The notes beneath the pieces are model-generated. The model did no database searches. It worked only from the letters and a program-made list of their open reading frames with translations, and was not told where the DNA came from. Position numbers and translations under genes: made by a program. From positions 1 to 64,000 of the forward strand of contig BDSI01000020.1 of the NCBI GenBank assembly GCA_003117195.1: a DNA stretch of 64,000 nucleotides. Reading direction: 5' to 3'. Source of the DNA: Eudorina sp. 2006-703-Eu-15 (Eukaryota; Chlorophyta; Chlorophyceae; Chlamydomonadales; Volvocaceae). Of the stretch, positions 1-11,300 are shown piece by piece; the first letter of the stretch is position 1, and the number at the start of each line of letters is the position of its first letter.

Positions 1-589
1 GCTTATGCGTGATACACCAAGGGGTCCAGGCCTCGCCGGATGAGGCGGGTAGGGGTGGGTGAGGTGGGGTGTGCGTGACCAGACTTCGCTGTGAGGCGAT
101 CTGACGTGCACATGATCGTGGGGTCTGCCTTGGCATGAATTTTGTTTGATCTGTGCCCAACATCAATTATCATGGGCCGGCATCGGTCCCTTGCTTGCCC
201 GCAATGATTGTTGCGCTCAACCGTTATCATTGGCCGGACATGACCCTACGTAATACGTAAATGATATCGGGCCACCAAATGTCAGCACCGCGCAATCGTC
301 GCCACTGTTCGTGAGATTGTGACGGTAATCGACCATGCGGGTAGCCGAACCGTCGTACGACTCGACCAAACGGAAACCTGGGCCGCTGTGCGCACAACCT
401 CTGCAACAACAAGTTGAGAAATATGTGGCTTATATGCCCTACTATTGTTACTTTCCTTGTCGCCAATTCGATGTTTTGGTAACGGCCCTTGCTTCGGCAA
501 TGCTTCTGTCGCACCTTTTCTTTCGCAAATTTATGTTGTAACGACGATAAGATTTGCGTTAATAACAGTAATTATTGACGTTGCATACC
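1..589. other. Intergenic / upstream region of NLE1
   Basis: No credible exon is seen on either strand. The short open frames here have no recognisable protein character. The last 50 bases before the NLE1 start codon are AT-richer than the gene body, as expected of a 5' UTR or promoter-proximal region, but no definite promoter element can be named. Confidence 0.4.
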
Positions 590-3500
590 ATGTCAGAGCC
601 GCCGACCAAAATGGCTCGACGGGAGCAGAAACCCAAAGAGGAAGCTCCAGCAGATGTCAGTATTATTGTTCAATTTCAGTCCTCTAATGGCGACGACACA
701 GGTATTGTAGGGGAACTGCAAGCGTTTGTCGGCTGATAGTGCTGCCAACCACTGAGCGCTGAGCACAACACGTCGTGTGCCAGCTGCAGCCTTTTGGATA
801 TAGTATTAAACGCCTGTTCGTCAAGGCCGCCGGGTGTGCATACTCAACGGTGACCCGCAGGGCCGCAGCTGGACATTCCTCATAACGTGACGCCAACGCA
901 GCTGGAAGTTCTTCTTAACGGTCTCCTAAACAATGAGGAGAAGCTCCCGTACTCGTTCTACATCGAGGAACAGGTGCGCCGGCGGCTTAAAGGTTATAGG
1001 GTTCTTTCGCGCCGGACTGCATAACGGCGGCGTGGCGGGAACACCAAACCAGTCTGGGGCGATTGCCGCTTCCCGGCCACCAGCCTTTGCGAGCGGGTAC
1101 CTGCCCGGTACGGCTCCGTACGCCGCACCGCAATGTCCTTACACGTCACGGCACCGCACTGTCTTTAAAGCGCTTTCGTTGTGACCGTCTTCCGCCTGTC
1201 ATGTGTAAACCGATGGGCCGGCCGGCTGGCTGGCTGGCTGGCTGGTTGGCTGGCTGGATGGTTGGCTGGCTGGATGGTTTGGTGTCCATGCCCCTACATG
1301 GCCGTCCCCTTCGGCATGGCTGAACTCTGGGAGGAGGGGGATGAGAACCCAAACCCGCGGAGACCCTCGGGCTCGGGGCGGGTCGCCCCCCACACCGGCT
1401 GGCCCCTGTGCGCCCCCGCAAACCCGCGCCCCCACCCCACACCCCTGTCTCCCCCCCCCAAAAATACCCCTCAAACCCCTCTCCTGCCTCCCCGGCGGCC
1501 CCAGGAGCTGCTGGGTGAGCTGGGCTCCCACCTGGCCTCCCACAAGATCAGTGTGGAGAAGGCGCTCAGGATTGTGTACCAACCGCAGGTGGGACCGACC
1601 CATGGGGCGGTGTTGGGTACCAACCGCAGGTGGGACCGACCCATGGGGCGGTGTTGGGTACCAACCGCAGGTGGGACCGACCCATGGGGCGGTGTTGGGT
1701 ACCAACCGCAGGTGGGACCGACCCATGGGGCGGTGTTGGGTACCAACCGCAGGTGGGACCCGACCCATGGGGCGGGGCAGGACGGGGGCATCAAGGTCGG
1801 CCGGCGGCTCCCAAGGGGTCGGGGGAAGGCTGCTCTTACTGGGAGCTACCCGGGGCCTTGCACGTGTGTATGCCGTACCACCCAGTCAATGAGGCAGTCA
1901 GTGTGCTGGCTGGCTGTAAGTGTGCGGGTCGGCCCGGCTCAGGGGCTGGAGGAAGCTGTCCCCTTTAAGAGGCACAGAGGCACATCGAGGTGGGCTGCAT
2001 GCAGAACGGGGTCTGCCTGTGCAATGCTGCCTGCCGAGCTGACCTGCTACTGTCTAGGAGTGGGAGAGTGTGGATGCGCCAGGGAGGGGGGGGGAAGCGA
2101 GGTCCAAACATGTGTATGTGTGTGTGTACACGTTGCACGCGTCCTTGCCTCAGGCCGTGTTCCGGGTGCGGCCCGTCGCCCGCTGTACGGCATCCATACC
2201 CGGTCACTCGGAGTCCGTACTTTCGGTCAACTTCTCCCCCGACGGCTCCATGTTGGCGAGCGGCAGTGGGGACACGACGGTGCGGTTCTGGGACCTGAAC
2301 ACGCAGCTGCCCAAACACGAGTGCAAGGTGCGGTGGGGGCGGGGGAGTGGGAGTGGGAGGGGGCGGGGGGAGGGGGAAGGAGAGTGGGAGGGCGGCGGGA
2401 CGGGGGCGGGGGCGGGATCCAAGGGGATGCGCGGAGCCAACGGCCGCAGTGACCCGGGCGAACGGAGGCAGCGGCATCGGGACCGATCCCTCCAGGAGGG
2501 GGCCCTGGGCGCCCACCACACGCAATGCAGCGTCTGTACCCTCGACCCGCATGAGCCACGTGATCGGGGTGTCCCAGGTCACTCACTCCTTGTTGCATTC
2601 CCAGTCCGCCAAACCGCATCAATGATTCGGTTTCCCTGTCTGGCATAGGACCCCCTACGTCCGGACACGGCATGACGAGCCCCCCACACCCACACCCACA
2701 CCCACACCCACACCCACACCTACACCCACACCCACACCCACACCCACACCCACACCCACACCCACACCCACACCCACACCCACACCCACACCCACACCCA
2801 CACCCACACCCACACCCACACCCACACCCACACCCACACCCACACCCACACCCACACCCACACCCACACCCACACCCTTCCCCCTCCCCCCCATCGGCCC
2901 TGCCCCGCCAACCCCCCCCCCAGGGCCACAAGAACTGGGTGCTGGTGGTGTCCTGGTCCCCGGACGCCCGCTTCGTGGCCAGTGGCGACATGAACGGCGT
3001 CATACACCTGTGGGAGCCGGGCAAGGGGGGTCTGATGGGCACATGCAGCGGCCACGGAAAGTGGATCACCTCGATGGTGGGTGGGTGGGTGGGGTTCTGG
3101 GTGGGTGGGTGGGCGGCTGTGGGCTGGATGGGGCTGAGTTGGGCGGGGCGGGGCGGGGCGGGTCATGTCGATGAGGGAGCCGCGCAGGGGCTTGTCGGAC
3201 GGCCGTGGGGGCTGAGGCCGGGGTTCGAGGGTGAAGACATTTGGGGGGAGGGGGTATCAAGCAATCAAAAGCCCGAAACGAGCCCGGTCGCACCCAGCAC
3301 TTGTTGGTGAGGCTCTGGGATCTAGGGAGGGGGTTCAGTGTGACGAGGCGGTGCAGCGGACGGCTGACCCGTGGGACATGGCGCGCGGCTGGTCCATGTC
3401 GGCCGTCGGTTGCCGTACCCTTCGTGGTATGGGCGGTGGGATTTGGGGGGAGGGTGGCGAATCGGCAGACCGATACCAGCCACGGCGGTGGGCGGAAGGT

Positions 3501-6500
3501 GACGGGGGGGCAGCGGGAGGGTGTTTGGGTGGGCAGTTAGAAGGCCAAGCGCCCCGGGTTTATATATCAGCAGAGGGGGGAGGGGATGGGGCATATGGGA
3601 GGTAGCTTGCGCCGATGTGCGCTTTCCCCTGGCCCGCGAGGAAGATTCCCTCCGCGGCTGTCGGATCCCGCTGTGGTCGCAGTGGCCCTACCTGCTGTCG
3701 AACCAGACCGAGACACACAGAAATGTTTCCCGGCCTGCCGCGAAGGTTGACGTTTCCTTTCACCTGGGAAGGCCCCAGAAATCTACCCTTGCCAAAGTTT
3801 TTCTGGCTGCTGGCGACGGGCCGGAAACCAGCGGCATTTCATTTTCCCGTTTTTGAAGATCGCAACATTGGTCCCGCGGGCTGTCCCTCCCTCGCGCCAG
3901 GCCTGGCAACCCGCGCATAAGGCCCTGCCCAGTCAAAAGTTCGTCAGCGGCAGCAAGGACAACACCATCAAGGTGGGGGGGCCCGGGGGCTTGGTTCGGG
4001 TGGAGAAGGAAGGAAACATGGACCTGGGGGAGCGGGTGTGCGTCGCTGCCGGGAGCCGATGGGTCTCGGGGGGCCGCGGTGGTGGTGCTGGGGGTTCAGT
4101 CCCTAGACCTTCGTACGGGAGGGGGGGGGAAATGCGCTGCGCCGCTTGAGCGCGAGAGTGGGGATGGCAGGGGCGGTACCATGACATGGGCTGGTGCAGT
4201 ACAGCTGTACGGCCGCTGTATGAGCCCTCCTAACCTTGAACTCACGACCCCACGCACCTCAGCTCCGCGCACCGCTACCGCTGCCGCTACTGGTGTACCG
4301 CCAGATGGTCCTCTTCGAGTTGGGCTGGGGGTTAAAAAGAAACAGCCCAGGGCTGGGGGTTGGTCTGGGGGTGCTTCTCCACGCTTCGACCCCCACCCCA
4401 GTACCTGACCTCCTGCCGTCGCAGGGGCTTCCTGCCCCGGGGTCCATTGGGGTTGGCCGGTTGGCCCGTCCCCAATCTCATACCTCCCCGCCGACCTCCC
4501 CTCCCACCCCGCCGGCCCTCCCGAAGGTGTGGGACGCCCTCACCCGGCGCTGCGTCCTGAGCATGTCCAACCACACCCAGATGGTGACCGCAGTCAAGTG
4601 GGGCGGCGAGGGCCTCATCTACTCGGCCTCCCGGGACTGCACCATCAGCGCCTGGGACGACCAGGACGGGAAGCTGGTGAGAGAGCCGCGGAGGCCCCGG
4701 CGTATGGGGGGACCGGGTGTTGGGCAGGAGGAGTTGAGAGGGGTGAGGGGGTTCAAGATAACAATCAAACCCAGAAACGAACCCGGGCACACCCACCCAA
4801 ATAAGAAAGGGGCCCGTGTGGGCTGATGTGGCTATCCTCGGGGGAGCTGGGGTGGGTAAAGGTTGGATTGGGAAGCAAGGGGGCGGGCACATTCGTCGTC
4901 GTCCTCCTCCTCATCCCGCTTCACACGCCCCGCATGGCCCCCACATGGCCCCCACTTGGCCCCGCAGAGCTGCCGTCGCCCTTGTCCCGCGCGCTGGCGC
5001 AAACCGCTTTTGAAACGTCAGGGTACTCTATGTCAGTGCCGTGCATTGTGACCGGATTGCTGGCGGCCGCCGTCCGCCCCTCACCGCCCCTCACCGCCCC
5101 CTCACCGCCCCTCACCGCCCCTCACCCCCTCACCGCCCCTCACCGCCCCTCACCGCCCCTCACCGCCCCTCACCGCCCCTCACCCCCTCCCTGGCAGGTC
5201 CGTGTGTTCAAGGGTCACGGCCACTGGGTCAACACGCTGGCGCTGTCCTCCGAGTACGTCCTCAGGACGGGCGCATTTGACCACACGGGGAAGGCGCCCG
5301 GGGAGCCCCAGGTGGGGTGGGGTCGGGAGGCGGACGTGGGAGGAGGGGGTTCCAACGGTGTTGAAAACAACCTAACCCCAAAACTAACCCGTGGGGTTCA
5401 ATTGAAAAAAGAAATAAACCCGAAGAACGAACCCGGGCACACCCAGCACAACTCAGTATACTTACGTGGCGCGGTGCCTGCATAGCAACGGAAAGATAGA
5501 GACCGCGCGCGGGCGCGTGGCGGCGCGGCCGCGCGGCCGCCAGCGCAGTAACAAGCAAAATGCGAACCCGACCCAACCCGGAGAGGACAGATACTTTACC
5601 GACCTGTGGTGGTAGACGGAGCAGCGGCGCCGCGAGCGATGTCCAGGGCCATGGCGATGCAGGGGGGGAAGCCGAGGAACGGAGTGAGTGAGGGTGGCAA
5701 CTACAGTACGGAATGACAAGAGGAAACATCAAAAAGAAAGCAGTATGCGAGAATGGCGGGGCGGGGCGGGCTGGAGCCCCGGGGGGTGTGGGGTCCGTGT
5801 GGGGTCCGTGTTTGGCATCAGTTAGCATCAGAGGCTGCCGACCAGGAATCGTCTGCAGGGAGGCTGCGACGCTGTACCTGTCTGACTCGCATCTGCCGTA
5901 TCTGCACCTCTGCCGTACCTGCACCGCCGTTTTGTCCTGGTCCCTGATACCCCTCGCCCGTCCCTTCCCTTTCTCCGCAGGCGGCGCAGCAGAAGGCGGC
6001 CGAGCGATACGCCGAAGCGACCGGGGGCAAGTGAGTCGGGCGCCAGTGGTTGGGGCCCCGGGGGAACCGCCCGGGCTCAAGAGCTTCATGCGGGAAACAG
6101 ACAACAACCAGAACAACCCCGCCCGCACACTGCCGGTAGTGGTCCCGGAGTGATCCGAGATTGGCAGCATCAGGTTGAAAGCGCTTTCCTTTGGGGCGGG
6201 TCACAACACTTCCCCCCCCTGTCATCCGGCTCTCCGCCTCGCATCATCGGTGAGATCACCTGCCCCGTCCTCCCCGCCGCGGCTCCATCCCCGGCCCCGC
6301 CCCTCAGGCCCGAGCGGCTAGTGTCCGGCAGCGACGACTTCACCCTGTGCCTCTACGAGCCCTCCACCAGCAAGACCCCCATCACCCGAATGACCGGGCA
6401 CGTGCAGCTGATCAACCAGGTGGGGTGGGGTGGGGTACGGCCATTTCAGCCATGGCCGTGACGTCGCTGCGCCGCGGCACCCGCAAATAAACCCCGGCAG

Positions 6501-8120
6501 CAGCTCCGCGTGTGACGGCCGTTGGCCCGAGGGGAGGGGAGAGGAGGGGAGGTGATGTCTCTCGTGGCGAGAGGGGTATGCGTCGCCACATGTCCGGGGC
6601 CGCCCTCGCCCTCGCCCTCGCCCGGGGAGCGCTGTCTGAGGTCCCTCCCAGTGCGCCACGTCAGTCGTCACCCCGTCCCGCATCATGATCTCGTGGACCA
6701 GGCCGTAACGCAGTCACCGCCTGTGACGCCCCGCCCGCACCTTCACCCCCAACCACCACACACCGCCGCCGCCGACTTGCACAGCGCTGCCCCCAACCCC
6801 ACTGCCGCACAGGCTGTCCATCTCTCTCCTGCTACCCTCCCCGTCGGCCCCTTGCGAAACCTTGGGTGGACAGGGTATGATCCCGCTCCCCCACTCCCAG
6901 CCGCTCCCCCCCTTTTTCCAACACTCCCCGTGTGTCTGCGGCATGTCCCGTGTTCCCCTCCCCTCCCCTCCCCCCATCCCCCCACCCCCCATCCCCCTCC
7001 CCTCCATCCCTCCCCTCCCCTCCTCCCGCCCCCCATCCCCCCATCCCCCCATCCCCCCATCCCCTCCTCCCGCCCCCTATCCCCAGGTGGTGTTCTCGCC
7101 CGACGGCCGCTACATCCTGTCCGCCTCGTTCGACAAGTCCGTGAAGCTGTGGGACGGCCTCAAGGGCGGCTTCCTGGCCACCCTGAGGGGCCACGTGGGG
7201 CCGGTCTACCAGGTGGCCTGGTCGGCGGACAGCCGCATGTTTGTCAGCGGCAGCAAGGACACCACACTCAAGGTGCGGGGCGGGGTGCGCGGCGGGCACG
7301 TGGGGGTGTTCGGCGAGGTACCTGCCCGGCCGACCCGAACCAGTGAGTAACCCTCGTACTTCCCATATGAACCGGTAATTGATGATGATATTATTATGTC
7401 AAAGCAACAGCAGTGGAGGGCGTGTGTGTGTTTGTGTGTTTCTGGGCGGGGAGGGGCCCGGTAGGAAAGACTCCGAGGGGGGCAGTGCCGTCGGCTGGTG
7501 CGCCGGCCACCATATCCGCAGTGCAGATGACGTGCAGACGCAGCCTTCCGCAGTGTTAGCCGCTGCTGCTGACAGCTCTGGGACCGCGAAAGGCCGTCGT
7601 GGTCGGGACGCGGATGCGCCTCTCCGTACATGACGCCTTGTAATAAGTCTGCGAGTCGCCCCTAGACCCCCTCCCACCCCGGGCCCTCCCGCATCCAGCA
7701 CGGGCCGCCCTACCTGCGCGCACTGCCGTCCCGCTTTCTCCCCGCCATCCGTCCCTGATTTCGTTTCTGCGTTTGCTCCTTTTTCCCACCGCCCACCCAC
7801 CCACCCACCGCCGATCCAAACATTGTGAAATGATGTCCATGCATTCCTGATCCCCCCCCTCCCTGCCCGGACTTCTGCTCTGGCAGCAGCGCAGTTTGAA
7901 TATATCCACCCATTCTCTGCCCTCCCCTCTCCCTTCCCTTCCCCCTCCCCTGGGCCGCGCCCCCTCCTCCGGGTCTCAGGTGTGGGACCTGCGCACCCGC
8001 AAGCTCAAGGTGGACCTGCCGGGTCACGCGGACGAGGTCTTCACTGTGGACTGGAGCCCGGATGGCTCCACGGTGGCCTCTGGGGGGAAGGACCGGGTGC
8101 TCAAACTGTGGAGGCACTGA
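590..8120 (+). CDS. NLE1: Notchless/Rsa4 WD40 ribosome assembly factor, 12 exons, 486 aa
   Basis: Exons: 590-701, 861-973, 1505-1588, 2154-2327, 2924-3076, 3901-3972, 4527-4676, 5198-5311, 5981-6030, 6308-6419, 7087-7272, 7980-8120. All junctions are GT-AG, phases agree, and the joined frame is 486 codons plus TGA, the usual length for the family. Exons 1-3 encode the N-terminal NLE ubiquitin-like domain (VQFQ near residue 30, [10 protein letters not shown] near residue 70). Exons 4-12 encode eight WD40 repeats with clear signatures such as [42 protein letters not shown] and [15 protein letters not shown]. In yeast and animals this nucleolar protein binds the AAA-ATPase Mdn1/Rea1 through the UBL domain and drives release of pre-60S assembly factors; the role here is inferred by homology. 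The ATG at 590 is followed directly by the family N-terminus. Introns carry much simple repeat, and a 41-bp array copies the exon 3 donor. A TGTAA at 8359-8363 could be the poly(A) signal. Confidence 0.96.
1218..1283. repeat. GGCT-type tetranucleotide repeat in NLE1 intron 2
   Basis: Consecutive GGCT units, interrupted by GGTT and GGAT variants, run through this stretch between NLE1 exons 2 and 3. The repeat creates open frames on both strands, including a long Gly/Trp-rich one, none of which has protein-like character. Confidence 0.85.
1576..1777 (+). repeat. 41-bp minisatellite duplicating the NLE1 exon 3 donor site
   Basis: About 4.9 head-to-tail copies of a 41-bp unit start at 1576, 1617, 1658, 1699 and 1740; the last copy has a one-base insertion and decays. 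Each unit contains the last 12-13 coding bases of exon 3 (ACCAACCGCAG) followed by the donor GTGGGA. The first copy overlaps the real exon end at 1588. The array is therefore a tandem expansion across an exon/intron border, not an ordinary intronic satellite. Confidence 0.95.
2683..2876. repeat. (CCCACA)n hexanucleotide array in NLE1 intron 4
   Basis: About 30 nearly perfect CCCACA units, with one T-containing variant near 2720, lie just upstream of the exon 5 acceptor at 2923. The alternating His-Pro and Gly-Val/Cys-Gly open frames across it are repeat artefacts. Confidence 0.95.
5083..5189. repeat. CCCCTCACCG decamer array in NLE1 intron 7
   Basis: Roughly ten copies of a 10-base unit, with a few length variants, form the pyrimidine-rich tract immediately upstream of the exon 8 acceptor (CAG ending at 5197). 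The array probably serves as an extended polypyrimidine tract. Confidence 0.9.
6950..7085. repeat. C-rich simple-sequence tract before NLE1 exon 11
   Basis: A nearly purine-free run of CCCCAT and CCCCTCC type repeats fills the 3' end of intron 10 up to the acceptor at 7086. It acts as an unusually long polypyrimidine tract and generates Pro-rich or Gly-rich spurious frames. Confidence 0.8.
7878..7917 (+). repeat. Dispersed short intronic repeat, copy in NLE1 intron 11
   Basis: This segment reads CTCTGGCAGCAGCGCAGTTT and continues into TGAATATATCCACCCATT. Close relatives occur at 15535-15570 (+), in an intron of the glycosyltransferase gene, and at 24109-24150 (- strand), in an intron of the transporter gene. 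A partial copy with the tail CTACCCATTTCC lies at 14033-14052 (- strand). Confidence 0.7.
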
Positions 8121-9540
8121 GGGGCGGGGGGAGGGGTGGGGGCGGGGCGGATAGGGAGCCTGACTGGCGAGGGGGGAGCCGGGGCTGACCCGGACGAATC
8201 CGATGGGTTGTTTCGAACCCCGGGCGGGAGGCCGGCGAGGGCAGGTGGGGTGGGTGTCGGGGGGTGTCCGGGTGAGGGAACCAGCCAGTGACCAAGAAAC
8301 AGCGACAAGATCTAGATCCCGTTGGATCTCCCGGATGGTCGGGACTAGGGGTCCACCTTGTAACGGTTGTTCAAGACAGATGTGCGGCGGTGACGGGGCA
8401 ACGGTCCGCAGCGGTGTACCGTATGTGAGGACATGTTTTAGAACGGGGCAGGAGGTGGGCGGAGGAGGGTGAAGACCAAGTACAAGCCCGGAGCGAACCG
8501 GGTGGAAGGGGGGTGAAATGATAACTTCCCAGAACCGGGTGACTGTGGGAGGAGGGTAGGCATGCTGAGAAGGGACGAAAGACGACACGTGGTGGAATGT
8601 GACACTGGCAGATGGGACCTGGGCACCTGGCTGGTCGAGGGTCCATGTCTCGGTGGCCCAGGCGGGGTCTTAGGTGTGGACGGTGAGTTACGGATTTGCT
8701 GGAGGCGGGGTGTGTGGCAGGAGGTGTACGGCAGAGGAGAGGGCAACACCGGCGAATGAGGGAGGCGTCCGCCGGGGGAGTTTGATGCGGTGCACCGGTG
8801 CTAAGCTCGTACTGTGCGGCATTATTGGGTGTTCGTCCTGGTGGTGGCTTGCAGTGGTTGGGGGAAGAAGATAGGGAGGAAATCTCGTCTGGCTTTGGCT
8901 GCCGTTATCGTCTGTTGTTGTCAGAGAGTTATTTCATAAAACCGGCGTGCTCCAAGAAGGGGAAGCCACCCAGCTGCAAATCCGTATTTCGCGCCTTCGC
9001 GCCAAACTCGGCCAGATGTCTAATTTTGCTGTTGGGCGCCTGCCCGCAGCCGCAAGCTCTCAAATCATATGCGTACCTTTTATGTATGTATTTTAATGGT
9101 TTGATGGTGACAGTGGTGACACTCCTGGTGCGACGCTTGCATCCATCGCGGAATTTCGGCCAAAGTGCCTAACTTCGGCCAGTTCCGAAATCTAAGGAAA
9201 CCTGCACCAACAGCGCGCTGCTAAACATGTGCCAGCCTATATATACATGTCTGGACCAGTCTTATATGCACGGCTATGCCGCCTGCGGACGACCCATGGA
9301 GCATAGGAAGCCGTCCCTGCTGACGACCGCTTCACTCTTGCGTAACGCTTCTTTGGCTTGCAAACGATCACCACATGAACATACGGTACATTGACCTGCG
9401 GGCATACGGTTTCGCGCATGTGTCTGTGTGTGTGTGTGTGTTACATGGTTGGGGGTGCATAACCCCATACCCGTACGAGCCGTTGGCCCAAGGGCACGCA
9501 ACAACGCCTAAAAGCACGCGCATGACAATGCACTAGCAGA
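8121..9540. other. Convergent intergenic region, 3' flank of NLE1
   Basis: No gene is recognised. Positions 8351-8368 hold an inverse copy of the GTCCACCTTGTAACGGTT repeat motif, and a TGTAA at 8359 within it may serve as the NLE1 poly(A) signal. A short (TG)n run lies near 9421-9441. Composition becomes more AT-rich from about 8880. Several open frames exist but none looks like protein. Confidence 0.4.
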
Positions 9541-9556
9541 AGAAAGAAGGAGACTA

Positions 9557-10092
9557 CTACCGTTCGAAAGGGACAATTGAGTTGCGGTGGGCCCACATGC
9601 GCTCCAAGAGTCTTGCTAACCGAGCCGGGTCCCAGGCCATAGCTTCCAACATGGTAGTGGGGAATGAGGAAAGCCCTCCTCCGCGCGGATATTGTCGTAC
9701 ACAGGGCAACCTAGCAAAACATGCTTTTCGTCCTCGACCTGACCTTCTGCCCCACAGCAACGACAGACCCGCTGTTCCCTAGATACACGTTGTCTGCCCC
9801 TACGCCCTCTGTTGGCCTCCAGCGCCCAGCAAGACAACCGGAACTGCATTAGCTTTCGGTGCGCACTGCAGGGAATGAATACCGTAGCATGTGGCGGCCA
9901 CATCACGGCTGCCGCGCCTGAGAACGGCAAACCCATCCAGTGCTTATATTTCGACATCTGGATCCCGGGCTGCTTACCATCCGAGGGAAACCCCTCAGGC
10001 AAAACCCCAAGGCGCACATGTTCCCAACCGCTCATCAACTGCTTCCTCATGGCTGTCACAATGGGGCCCTCGAGGAGTGGCTTAGAGAGCAA
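9557..10092 (-). pseudogene. LINE reverse transcriptase C-terminal remnant
   Basis: On the - strand, 10092-9616 encodes a stretch typical of the region after the RT domain of non-LTR retrotransposons: an Arg-rich segment, then a Cys/His cluster of the form CRCC...HVLLGCPVY, the zinc-binding C-terminus that follows many plant and algal LINE RTs. The reading then shifts. The natural continuation (ARLARLLERMWAHR, ending at 9557) is in another frame, so at least one frameshift separates the two parts. The RT catalytic domain (YADD-type motif) is not present, so this is a 5'-truncated dead copy. The exact element family cannot be named from the sequence alone. Confidence 0.7.
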
Positions 10093-10128
10093 CCACGCTT
10101 GTCGATCTCATCGCGCATGTGCATGCAG

Positions 10129-10537
10129 CGCCTTGACACACGCTGCGGCGGCGTTCCACGCGCTGGACGGCATGCCCACAAAGGAGCTCAACACACACCT
10201 GGAGAACACCCAGTTTGGGCCGTACGAGGGAACCACGCAAGCAGTCAATGAGCTCCTCACCCTGCGGAAGAAGGTCCGCCTTTGCTCCGACCCTGCCAAG
10301 GCTGATGCCACGGTTGCAGATGCACAGCAGCTCGAGGCCGCGTTGACGAGCTTCGCGGAGCTCCGCGGGTCCTCCTTAATGACCTTCCTGGAGCTGCCCC
10401 AGCTGCGCCACATGGCTCGCGTGCAGGAGCAGCTCCCGCGCCCCAGCAATGAGGCTTTCCTGGAACAGGTGCTGGAGGCCCAAAACCCGGACCTGGACCC
10501 AATCAGGAACGCCGTGCGGCTCCTGCTGGGAAATTAA
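10129..10537 (+). CDS. Possible gene fragment, unknown function
   Basis: The + strand frame ending in TAA at 10537 has a protein-like, GC3-rich C-terminal part of about 95 residues, with an amphipathic character and many Leu, Glu, Ala and Arg residues (for example LRKKVRLCSDPAKAD and VLEAQNPDLDPIRN). Its upstream half overlaps the LINE remnant on the other strand and does not look coding. No domain was recognised and no splice partner was found. It could be the tail of a captured host gene, or part of the same transposon in an unexpected orientation. Confidence 0.3.
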
Positions 10538-10612
10538 CATTAATCAGCGCACATCGCTGACTGTATCTGAAGGACATGGTAATGCAATGTAACCGTTACA
10601 AGGTGGACATGG

Positions 10613-10715
10613 TGAATGAATGAACGTCACAGCGGACCCCAAAGGGATCACCGGTGTATACCAGGGCAAGCCCCAGCAGGCCCCACCGCCAAGGCGGCAG
10701 GACACCTCCACACCT
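10613..10715 (+). repeat. Dispersed repeat, about 100 bp, copy 1
   Basis: The segment starts GAATGAACGTCACAGCGGAC, continues through a GGGATCACCGGTGTATACC core and ends at CACCTCCACACCT. It is almost identical to 35431-35531. Shorter copies of its first 30-40 bases occur at 11971-12010, 41101-41137 and 48409-48445. The motif GTAACCGTTACAAGGTGGAC sits directly before it at 10589-10608. Confidence 0.85.
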
Positions 10716-11176
10716 GGACATGGTGTCACCGACGGGCTCGAGACTCACCCGACCGCCTCCTAAGCTCACGATGGAGTAGAGTGGCCGCAGCCTGTCCTGC
10801 ATGTCCCGGCATATCGCATATGCAGCAGTGGTAGTATCGTAAACGTTTGGTGTTTGCAGCCTGACATTGGATAGGCTTCCGGGCGCTGTCTGAGGTTTTC
10901 TCGTTGTTCATAAGGCATATGGCATATGGCATATGGCATGTGCTGGAGAACCGGAGGGCCTGGATGTATCGGAGGACACGTCGGGGGTGTGAGTGCAAGC
11001 GTTGCAAGGACATACACGACGGGTATTTTGTGTACAGCGTACGGCGTGTGCAGTACCTGGATCCAGGGCGCCCGTCCACGACACTGCAGACGGGCGCTCG
11101 GGCGCTCGGGCAGCTCGCGTGCCAATGTGCCTCTATGCGTGCATGCGGCGTCATGTATGCAGCCCCCCGTGCAGCC

Positions 11177-11300
11177 CATTTGCATGAATGGAGGCACAAC
11201 GGCATTTGCATGAATGGAGGCACAACGGCATTTGCATGGATGGAGGCACAATGGCATTTGCATGGATGGAGGCACAATGGCATTTGCATGGAGCCGCAAC
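11177..11300 (+). repeat. 26-bp tandem repeat containing ATTTGCAT
   Basis: Five units start at 11177, 11203, 11229, 11255 and 11281. Each opens with CATTTGCATG, followed by a GGAGGCACAA-type segment; the last unit is truncated. Units differ by single substitutions (GAATGG versus GGATGG, AACGG versus AATGG), so the array is moderately old. Confidence 0.9.

Noticed and set aside
1576..1777. CRISPR-like direct repeats
   Set aside because: Units are contiguous with no unique spacers, in a eukaryotic intron; the same applies to the arrays at 11177 and 14815.
1181..2452. Long + strand open frame of 423 codons
   Set aside because: It runs through two NLE1 introns, the GGCT repeat and the 41-bp array; only the parts overlapping exons 3 and 4 resemble protein, and exon 4 is read in the wrong frame.
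2227..3069. Long - strand frame rich in Cys-Gly repeats
   Set aside because: Produced by the CCCACA hexamer array; antisense to verified NLE1 exons.
9812..10128. N-terminal half of the + strand frame ending at 10537
   Set aside because: It is the antisense of the LINE zinc-finger region, which is the better supported reading.
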